A stretch of DNA of 34,865 bases, from the NCBI GenBank assembly GCA_000993685.1, contig LBWP01000008.1:1-34865 (forward strand). The letters run 5' to 3'. Below are positions 21,007 through 27,796 of the stretch, one piece after another. Position 1 is the first letter of the stretch; every line of letters starts with the position of its first letter. Below the pieces are notes generated by a model. It saw only the letters and a program-made list of their open reading frames with translations. It was not told the DNA's origin and made no database searches. This DNA is from Candidatus Woesebacteria bacterium GW2011_GWA1_39_21. GTDB lineage: Bacteria > Patescibacteriota > Microgenomatia > UBA8517. Both the position numbers and the translations under genes were made by a program.

Positions 21007-21471
21007 TTAAAATAAAAGTTGAAAAATTTCGTTTGCGGGTGGCTGAAAATCTTCCACTCTTAGTTTATCAAACTCTACCCATTTAGGTTTTTCAGCTTCG
21101 TCGAATTCAACTTGGTTTTCTTCGGATAAGTCAAATGATTTTGGTTTGCAAATATAGAAAAACCCATAATTTTGCCAAGCCTTATCGAGCGGATCGTAGT
21201 AGAAAAAGCTCTCTTTAAAAGTGAGAAATTTTTCAACTTTTATTTCAATGCCGGTTTCCTCCAATGCTTCTCGTTTGATTGCGTCTTCCAAGCTCTCACC
21301 GATTTCAACTTCACCACCTGGAAAAAACCACTTACCTGAACTTCTAGTATTAACTAGTAAGATCTTCCCTTCATGTCTGATAATTCCGTAGGCAGAAGTG
21401 CGAAACTGGAATTTATCTTTAGGAATTTTAATCTTATTACCATATATGGAAGTCGCTTCAATCATAGGCAT
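21007..21471 (-). CDS. Nudix hydrolase (putative cassette gene)
   Basis: Complete Nudix box GGEVEIGESLEDAIKREALEETGI. Flanked by inverted repeat 20974-21005 / 21473-21504. Confidence 0.93.
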   Translation of the reverse strand: MPMIEATSIYGNKIKIPKDKFQFRTSAYGIIRHEGKILLVNTRSSGKWFFPGGEVEIGESLEDAIKREALEETGIEIKVEKFLTFKESFFYYDPLDKAWQNYGFFYICKPKSFDLSEENQVEFDEAEKPKWVEFDKLRVEDFQPPANEIFQLLF

Positions 21472-21496
21472 TGTTTTTAATTTTTCAGATTTATTT

Positions 21497-21577
21497 CACT
21501 TAACGTTTCGGGCTAGCCGAAGTTTGGCTGTGGTACACTTGCGCCGCAGCGCTCACCACAGCCAAATTTGGGTGAGC
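21497..21577 (-). other. attC-like site c
   Basis: Plus strand: CACTTAAC...CGAAGTTTGGCTGTGGT...ACCACAGCCAAATTTGGGTGAG; perfect 12-bp stem 21523-21534/21555-21566. Confidence 0.6.
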
Positions 21578-21594
21578 GATTCAATAAAATAACG
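21576..21594 (+). repeat. Left arm of 19-bp perfect inverted repeat around the membrane-protein gene
   Basis: GCGATTCAATAAAATAACG; reverse complement at 21959-21977. Confidence 0.95.
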
Positions 21595-21624
21595 TTCCAA
21601 TCACCTTTTGCAAAGTAATATTTT

Positions 21625-21951
21625 TTAGGTTGTCCATGTCGAGACAAAACCCCAAAACACGAAGAATAAAATAATGTTGAGAATTATTCCAATGATTCTT
21701 CCATTTCGTTTGAATATTGATGGTCCAGCGATGAATATTCCAAAAGAAATAATGCTTAAAGCAATGGGGTAGATAGTAGTTATCAAGCCGCTGAAACCAG
21801 TAAAATCTACGGTTGTTTCTACCCCGTGTCGGGCAATGATCCAGGCCGCAAAGCGTCCCAGTCCAATTGCTATCAGTACATACACTAGTGGTTCCCAACC
21901 AGGCATGCGTGTTTTGGGCGTATTTGGTTTAGTCTCTTCTAATTCATTCAT
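21625..21951 (-). CDS. Small membrane protein (putative cassette gene)
   Basis: 108-aa ORF with three hydrophobic segments, enclosed by the 19-bp perfect inverted repeat. Confidence 0.7.
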   Translation of the reverse strand: MNELEETKPNTPKTRMPGWEPLVYVLIAIGLGRFAAWIIARHGVETTVDFTGFSGLITTIYPIALSIISFGIFIAGPSIFKRNGRIIGIILNIILFFVFWGFVSTWTT

Positions 21952-21958
21952 ATACGTT

Positions 21959-21977
21959 CGTTATTTTATTGAATCGC
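21959..21977 (-). repeat. Right arm of 19-bp perfect inverted repeat
   Basis: CGTTATTTTATTGAATCGC. Confidence 0.95.
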
Positions 21978-21993
21978 ACACCGGCTGCCCCGT

Positions 21994-22021
21994 GTTAGGC
22001 GATGTTCGAAAATATTTTCCC
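21994..22021 (+). repeat. Left arm of ~29-bp inverted repeat around the HAD-like gene
   Basis: GTTAGGCGATGTTCGAAAATATTTTCCC; matches the reverse complement of 22440-22468 at about 26/29. Confidence 0.92.
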
Positions 22022-22029
22022 GCCCGTTT

Positions 22030-22413
22030 TTACAAGTTTTGGTCAATGAACTGTTTTAAGGCTATGAGGTCTTTCTTTTTTGGATCATAGTGATAAGACG
22101 TAATGCCAACCGATTGAGCGCTTTTGACAGCTTCTAGATTGTGTTCAAAGTAGATGACATCAGATGCTTTCAGGTTAAAATGTTCGAGCATTTTCTGGTA
22201 GTAACTCGGATCAGTTTTTTCAGGGTTATGAGCCAATGAAAATACTTCGTATGGCATGTCGTTGAGTCCAAATTCAACCATTTGTTCTTTGTTGGCACCA
22301 GTGAGAATGATCTTGCGATTCGGATATGTCTCAAGCAGTTCGTGCATTGCTTTGAAAATGCCCTGACCTTCGATAACGAAAGCATCTACGGCATCTACCA
22401 GAATTGTTTTCAT
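22030..22413 (-). CDS. HAD-like hydrolase, catalytic motifs degenerate (putative first cassette)
   Basis: HAD-like layout: ILVDAVDAFV, KIILTGANKEQ, VIYFEHNLEAVKSAQSVGITSYHY. Confidence 0.7.
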   Translation of the reverse strand: MKTILVDAVDAFVIEGQGIFKAMHELLETYPNRKIILTGANKEQMVEFGLNDMPYEVFSLAHNPEKTDPSYYQKMLEHFNLKASDVIYFEHNLEAVKSAQSVGITSYHYDPKKKDLIALKQFIDQNL

Positions 22414-22439
22414 AGGTATCTTTACGTTACTTACTTTAA

Positions 22440-22468
22440 GGGAAAATATTTCTCGAATTTCGCCTAAC
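22440..22468 (-). repeat. Right arm of ~29-bp inverted repeat around the HAD-like gene
   Basis: Minus strand GTTAGGCGAAATTCGAGAAATATTTTCCC. Confidence 0.92.
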
Positions 22469-22472
22469 TAGT

Positions 22473-22500
22473 GTTTATACGATGTATGTGTCGTATAAAC
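22473..22500. promoter_or_regulatory. Perfect 10-bp inverted repeat between recombinase and first cassette (attI-like site or operator)
   Basis: GTTTATACGA-TGTATGTG-TCGTATAAAC, next to CGCCTAAC. Confidence 0.6.
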
Positions 22501-22525
22501 GTCTTGTTTATGATAACATAGTAAC

Positions 22526-23338
22526 ATGTTGATTGAAAAACTTCAAACAGAGATGAAAGTTGCCGGATTAAGCCCCAGTACAATTAAATCTTACACACAA
22601 TGTACTAAAAACATCTACAAGCATTTCGGAAAACCGCTTAATAAAATTTCAGAAAATGAATTCAAAAACTTTCTTTCAAAACTATCAGATAAAAATTACT
22701 CTCCCTATACGCTTAACCTCTACCATGCAACTTTTAAATACGTAATCGAAAAAGTTTATAAGAAAACCTTTGCTTTTAAATTTCCATATGCAAAACGTCA
22801 CAAAAGATTACCAATTGTATTTTCCAGAAAGGAAATATCCGCAATTAGCAAAAGTATTTCCAACTCCAAACATAAATTACTTATTACCCTGTCATACGGA
22901 GCCGGTTTAAGAGTAAGCGAAGCGGTTAATCTCAAAGTAAAAAACGTTGATGTGAACGAACTTACTATTACTATAAAAAATGGAAAAGGGAAAAAGGACA
23001 GAATATCGATTATTCCCGAAAAATTGGTAAACGACCTGAAAAACATGCTTGCCGGTAAAACTCCTAACGATTATTTATTCGTAAGCGAAAGAGGGGGTAA
23101 ACTTACAACAAGAACAGCCCAAAAGGTTTTTAGTAGTGCCTTAAAAAGGGTTGGCGTTGGCAAGGAGGATGCCACTTTTCATTCTCTTCGTCATTCTTTT
23201 GCCACGCATTTGTTGGAAAACGGAGTTGATGTCCGATATGTTCAAGAACTTTTAGGACATGCTAATATAAGAACAACACAGTTATATACTAAAGTAACAA
23301 ACCCGATATTAAAAAATATAAAAAGCCCACTGCAATGA
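22526..23338 (+). CDS. Tyrosine recombinase/integrase (Xer/Int type)
   Basis: SAM-like N-terminal core-binding domain; catalytic GAGLRVSEAVNL, GKGKKDR, HSLRHSFATHLL, LLGHANIRTTQLYTKV; C-term NIKSPLQ. Confidence 0.95.
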   Translation: MLIEKLQTEMKVAGLSPSTIKSYTQCTKNIYKHFGKPLNKISENEFKNFLSKLSDKNYSPYTLNLYHATFKYVIEKVYKKTFAFKFPYAKRHKRLPIVFSRKEISAISKSISNSKHKLLITLSYGAGLRVSEAVNLKVKNVDVNELTITIKNGKGKKDRISIIPEKLVNDLKNMLAGKTPNDYLFVSERGGKLTTRTAQKVFSSALKRVGVGKEDATFHSLRHSFATHLLENGVDVRYVQELLGHANIRTTQLYTKVTNPILKNIKSPLQ

Positions 23339-24045
23339 AGATTGATATCCTGACGCTTTTCCCTTCGATGTTTGAGGGACCGTTTGACACGTCGATGCTC
23401 AAAAAAACCAAAGACAACGGCTTGGTGGAAATTAACATTCACAATCTACGGGACTGGGCAAGCGATAAACACAAAACTGTTGACGATCGCCCGTTTGGCG
23501 GAGGAAAGGGGATGGTATTGCGTGTTGATGTGGTACACCGCGCAATTTCCAATTTACAAATTCCTATTTCCAAAAAAAAGCCTAAGGTAATATTATTATC
23601 TCCTCAGGGAAAAGTTTTTAACCAGAAAAAAGCCGTTGAACTGTCAAGGCTCAACCACATTATTTTTATTGCCGGACACTATGAGGGCTTTGATGAGAGA
23701 ATCTCGCAACATTTGGTCGATGAGGAAATTTCAATCGGGGATTATATCTTAACCGGTGGCGAAATTCCGGCAATGGTTTTAGTCGATTCTATAGTTCGTC
23801 TTATTCCCGGTGTTTTAAAAGAAGAGGTAACCACTCACGAATCTTTTTCCCAAATTGAAAATGGAAAATTGAAAATTGAAAATTTACTGGACCATCCAAG
23901 CTACACCCGTCCGGAAAAGTACCTTGGTTGGGAAGTGCCGAAAGTGCTCCTTGGCGGAAACCACAAAGAAATTGAAATCTGGAGAAAAAAAGCTAGCTTA
24001 GCCAAAACAAAGAAGGTGAGACCCGATCTTCTTGAAAGTAAATAA
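23335..24045 (+). CDS. trmD: tRNA (guanine37-N1)-methyltransferase
   Basis: MKIDILTLFPSMF, DDRPFGGGKGMVLR, GHYEGFDERISQHLVDEEISIGDYILTGGE, DHPSYTRPEKY; ATGA overlap with the recombinase. Confidence 0.97.
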   Translation: MKIDILTLFPSMFEGPFDTSMLKKTKDNGLVEINIHNLRDWASDKHKTVDDRPFGGGKGMVLRVDVVHRAISNLQIPISKKKPKVILLSPQGKVFNQKKAVELSRLNHIIFIAGHYEGFDERISQHLVDEEISIGDYILTGGEIPAMVLVDSIVRLIPGVLKEEVTTHESFSQIENGKLKIENLLDHPSYTRPEKYLGWEVPKVLLGGNHKEIEIWRKKASLAKTKKVRPDLLESK

Positions 24046-24067
24046 GTACCTTTATTTAAGTAAAGCG

Positions 24068-24107
24068 CTTGCCCCATTAGAAAACTTTCAGTTTCTAACG
24101 GGGCAAG
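24068..24107 (+). terminator. Strong hairpin after trmD
   Basis: CTTGCCCCATTAGAAA-ACTTTCAG-TTTCTAACGGGGCAAG; no clear T tract. Confidence 0.55.
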
Positions 24108-24157
24108 CTGAAATGCAAATCTCTATCTTTTGTAAATGAATACAGATCAATCTGATC

Positions 24158-24243
24158 TTATCTGAGTATGGCTGTTACAACAAATCTCTTGGAATTTTTC
24201 TTGTGTTATTTATTAATCTTCTACAAGCGCAGGGGTACAAAAT
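24158..24243 (-). pseudogene. Remnant of a sortase C-terminus
   Basis: Minus strand in two frames: LYPCACRRLINNT then KKNSKRFVVTAILR*; compare the intact sortase end LYTCSGFFDSKRFVATAILK*. Confidence 0.5.
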
Positions 24244-24254
24244 CTAGATGATGA

Positions 24255-24753
24255 TCAATCTTGTTTATCCTTATTTATTTTTTGAGGAAGTCTTCGCATA
24301 CCCTCTATAAGTTCTTCAGCTGTTGGAACCTTCCTAAGCATAATTAATGGAACATCGTATCCATCGCATAATTTTTTAACTTCCACATCTACACCTGTTT
24401 CATATGTATCAATACTCATTCCTTTATTGCTTGGATCATATTGCCTCATTTCAGGTAAAAGTATTACACCTTTTGGTAAATTGATTTTAGTCATGTTAGT
24501 CAATTCTTTGAGATCTGAAATACCAAAAAAAGCTAGATCAATTTTTGCCACATTACGCCAAACATCAACATTCACACTATTAATTCCTTGTTCTCTCATA
24601 TACTGTTCTAATCCGTCAGTCAGCAAGATCCATGGCGCCCGATAACCTTGAACCTAAGATCAATATCCTGTCAGGTGAAGGAACTATAATCTCTTTCGAT
24701 TTTTCAGTTTTAGAAAGACTCTTGTTAATTCGTAAAAATTCCATATCTGACAT
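24255..24753 (-). pseudogene. Hypothetical protein gene with probable frameshift (ORF 24255-24626 plus upstream N-terminal part)
   Basis: MSDMEFLRINKSLSKTEKSKEIIVPSPDRILILGSRLSGAMDLAD* in one frame, then DGLEQYMREQG... in another; tandem TGAC duplication at 24616-24623. Confidence 0.5.
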
Positions 24754-24796
24754 TATACCCCATAATAAAGAAAAATATATCGTTATCGGGGTCACC

Positions 24797-25348
24797 TTAT
24801 TTTAATATCGCGGTTGCCACAAACCTCTTGGAATCAAAAAAACCGCTGCAAGTATAAAGTGTAATTCTTCGATCTTCGGTCGGATTTAAAATTGAAGATT
24901 GGTTCGGTCCGACAACTTGCGTAAAAAAAACCTCAAAACTTTTTTCGGCTCCCCCGTCATAAACAATCTTAATTTCGTCGCCGACTTTCACTTTAGTCAA
25001 ATCTTTCAGCAAATTTGGATAGTTGTGTCCGTAAATAATGCTGTTGCCAACCTCGCCGGGAACCGGCGACGTGATTAAGTAGGAAACGCCTTTTTTCGTT
25101 GACTCCCAGTAACCATTGTTGATTTTTGCAGGAAAAATTTCCAATTCTTTTCCAATTGAGGGAATTTTAATAATCTTCGGAGCGACCCCGGCCGAGTTAA
25201 TCCCTTCGATCAAACTCCCCTTTTGCTCCGGCGGAGGAGAGTTAAAACTGACCCGCCTCGGGGAGTTTCGCTCCCAAACCAAGTACCCTCCAAACGCAAA
25301 CAAACAAACTCCAGAAAAAATCAAAAATTTGGAAAGAAATTTTCGCAT
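24797..25348 (-). CDS. Sortase
   Basis: N-term TM, SIIYGHNYPNLLKDL (catalytic His), TLYTCSGFF (catalytic Cys). Confidence 0.9.
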   Translation of the reverse strand: MRKFLSKFLIFSGVCLFAFGGYLVWERNSPRRVSFNSPPPEQKGSLIEGINSAGVAPKIIKIPSIGKELEIFPAKINNGYWESTKKGVSYLITSPVPGEVGNSIIYGHNYPNLLKDLTKVKVGDEIKIVYDGGAEKSFEVFFTQVVGPNQSSILNPTEDRRITLYTCSGFFDSKRFVATAILK

Positions 25349-25406
25349 AAGTAAATTATATTATTAAATTACTAAACTATTAAACTCTTAAGTTTGAACC
25401 GTTTCA

Positions 25407-26240
25407 TTAATCTCTTTTTCTCAAGATTAACCCAGAAGCTGTTAGAAGTGCTGCGGCTGCAAATACGGAGTATAAAAGTAAAGTATTTCCGGTTGTTGCC
25501 AAACCCAAGACCGCTCCCCCGCGGGGTGCTGTTCCTGACGGATCTGATGGCATACAATCGTTGACTGCATAAACCTGAAAGTAATAAGTCGTCGATGGAT
25601 TGAGTGCGGAAACGGTGTAGCTTGTGACATTCCCTGTATTAGGAACACCATATGGGTATTCCCCGATCTTTGTTCCGTAGGCCAGAACATAGTGTGTTGC
25701 CAAGTCAATTTTCGTCCAGGTTACGACTGCTTCTGTGCCGTGTCTGATTACCGAAACCAACTGCGGAGGAACCGGTCTTTCCGCATTACAAACTGGCGGA
25801 CTTCCCGGTCCGGGTGGATTGCCCGGAGGGTTTGACGGAGGGGTTTTGCACTGATAATTTGCATTCATTGCCATATAAGAAGAATCGTCCAATCCCCAAT
25901 TGCTTCCTGTTGGGATATAAGTCCATCCAAGTTTTACCAATTGGTCAATTTGATCCTGGTTTAACGAATCGACTCTCCACCAATTTGTTTGAACTCCATT
26001 TCCGTCGTCGGCACAAAAACATTGAATGAGTGATGTTTCACCGGTGTAATAAACTGCGTCGGATCCGGTAACCGCGGTGCCACCAACAAGATAGTGTGTT
26101 CCACTGTCGTAGCTGACCTTGAGCGTTCCTTGAGGATTACTGCATGATGGGAAATCCGGCGGAGTTTGCGCGTTAACAACTTTCGCAAGAGCAAATACCA
26201 GTACAACTTGGGCAATGATTAAAGCAATTTTTTTAAACAT
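25407..26240 (-). CDS. Secreted FN3-domain surface protein with C-terminal sorting signal
   Basis: Signal peptide MFKKIALIIAQVVLVFALAKVVNAQ; FN3-like PPQLVSVIRHGTEAVVTWTKI...SYTVSALNPSTTYYFQVYAVN; C-term LATTG + hydrophobic stretch + RKRD. Confidence 0.8.
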   Translation of the reverse strand: MFKKIALIIAQVVLVFALAKVVNAQTPPDFPSCSNPQGTLKVSYDSGTHYLVGGTAVTGSDAVYYTGETSLIQCFCADDGNGVQTNWWRVDSLNQDQIDQLVKLGWTYIPTGSNWGLDDSSYMAMNANYQCKTPPSNPPGNPPGPGSPPVCNAERPVPPQLVSVIRHGTEAVVTWTKIDLATHYVLAYGTKIGEYPYGVPNTGNVTSYTVSALNPSTTYYFQVYAVNDCMPSDPSGTAPRGGAVLGLATTGNTLLLYSVFAAAALLTASGLILRKRD

Positions 26241-26342
26241 TTTTCTCGTATTGGGGCAGAAAATTATGAGGCAGTCGTAATCTGAACGCAATTATAATGT
26301 ATATAGGATGTCAATGTCAACATTTATGGCCCTGTATACTAT

Positions 26343-26621
26343 TTATATAGGGTCACGAACAACATCTGCATCTACTCCAACTCTTCGAGCACGTGTCAGT
26401 TGTGTTCCTTTATCAGAGATCATACTCCTTGCCACATCCTTGGTTACAGCAGCGCTTCTAAGAGCAAGATATGCTGGACATTCATCTATGCGCAGGGGGT
26501 TCCAAAAAAGATCACCGTTTCCATTTTCCAACAACCTTCCTACAGGCTGGTTCGTACATCGCAAACCACAAGCTGTGCAAGTTTTAAAAGAATCAACTTT
26601 TGTTTTAAGTTCTGTCGTCAT
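26343..26621 (-). CDS. Small Cys-rich hypothetical protein
   Basis: CTACGLRC motif; 92 aa. Confidence 0.5.
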   Translation of the reverse strand: MTTELKTKVDSFKTCTACGLRCTNQPVGRLLENGNGDLFWNPLRIDECPAYLALRSAAVTKDVARSMISDKGTQLTRARRVGVDADVVRDPI

Positions 26622-26636
26622 TGTTGAAATGAATTT

Positions 26637-27788
26637 TTACAATTCACAGCTTTGGTTAACCTCACCATTCACACAAGTATCAATCCCATTGTTCCCGTGC
26701 AGGTTGTCAGTGTCGGTTCCCCCATCGAGCAAATCATTTCCGGAATTTGCGTGAATTGTATCATTACCCGCCTCCCCGTACAATTTATCATCTCCCGAAC
26801 CTCCGCGGAGAACATCATTTCCATCGCCTCCCCAAATTTCATCGTTGTCGTTGCCCCCGTCAATTGTGTCGTTTCCGGCTTCACCATACGCCCTATCATC
26901 TCCCGAACCTAAATCGATGTTGTCGTTCCCGTCTCCTCCATAAACCAAATCGTTTCCTGAACCGGTGTTAATTTTATCGTTTCCACCCCCGCCGTAAACT
27001 GTATCGTTTCCGTAGCCAACATCGATTTTGTCATTTCCCTCCCCGCCTAAAACAACCCCATCCCCGGATTCTTCCTTAATGTAATCGTTCCCGTCGCCGC
27101 CGACAATACAGTCACCGGAGCTACTTCCCCAAATCTTGTCGTTCCCACCGTAACCCAAGATCAGCTCCGGTTTGACCGATCCATAAATCTTTTCATCCCC
27201 CTCTGTCCCCTCAATGATACGCTCGATAGTCATGTATTTGCACTCCGGCGGAATTTTACTTTCAGCGGGGTCGGCCGCCCAATAAAGATTAAAGACCAGC
27301 TTTGCTAATTGATATTCATTTCCGGCCTCCGGGGGAAATTTAACACTCATGCAAAAAGTTTTTTCTGCTCCTGGCGAAAAGCCATCCAAATTAATCGGAT
27401 TCGTTTCGTCAAGAAAATTTTGAACTGTTTTAAAACCCAACGTTCCACCGTAAACATCGCTACCTCCACTCTTGTTGATGATTATCTCCAAAACATCTGC
27501 GAAAGCCTTTTCTTCAAGTGTTTTTTGTCCTCTCATCAAAACATCAAATGAATCCGTAGTATTAACATTTTTGACCGTAAAGCATTTTTTAGAAACATCC
27601 CCCGGCTTCATGTCATCCAGAGTAAATACCGGATCGGGAGTGGAGTGCCCGTCGTAGGTAACACTGATTAAATCAACAGCGGTTACTTGTGAAGCCTTTG
27701 CATTCTGATAAACGTAAACCAACCCAGCAAGAACAAAGGGAAGAAGTATAAAAGTCAAAACCCTTCTGTATTTTTTAAATTCACTCAT
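26637..27788 (-). CDS. Secreted protein with TasA/camelysin-like N-term and RTX (hemolysin-type Ca-binding) repeats
   Basis: Many GGxGxDxxx-type nonapeptides (GGDGNDYI, GGEGNDKI, GGGGNDKI, GGDGNDVL, GGSGDDKL). Confidence 0.87.
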   Translation of the reverse strand: MSEFKKYRRVLTFILLPFVLAGLVYVYQNAKASQVTAVDLISVTYDGHSTPDPVFTLDDMKPGDVSKKCFTVKNVNTTDSFDVLMRGQKTLEEKAFADVLEIIINKSGGSDVYGGTLGFKTVQNFLDETNPINLDGFSPGAEKTFCMSVKFPPEAGNEYQLAKLVFNLYWAADPAESKIPPECKYMTIERIIEGTEGDEKIYGSVKPELILGYGGNDKIWGSSSGDCIVGGDGNDYIKEESGDGVVLGGEGNDKIDVGYGNDTVYGGGGNDKINTGSGNDLVYGGDGNDNIDLGSGDDRAYGEAGNDTIDGGNDNDEIWGGDGNDVLRGGSGDDKLYGEAGNDTIHANSGNDLLDGGTDTDNLHGNNGIDTCVNGEVNQSCEL

Positions 27789-27796
27789 AGGCTACA

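Noticed and set aside
21576-21977. Membrane-protein gene plus 19-bp inverted repeats as a classical transposon
   Set aside because: No transposase and no evident target-site duplication; neighbouring genes each have different inverted repeats, which fits cassette ends better than one IS.
22526-23338. Canonical integron integrase (intI) call
   Set aside because: The IntI-specific internal segment is not visible, so only a general tyrosine recombinase is annotated; the integron-like interpretation rests on the array structure.
26308-26754. 148-aa plus-strand ORF
   Set aside because: Antisense to the Cys-rich ORF and the RTX gene 3' end; composition looks non-coding.
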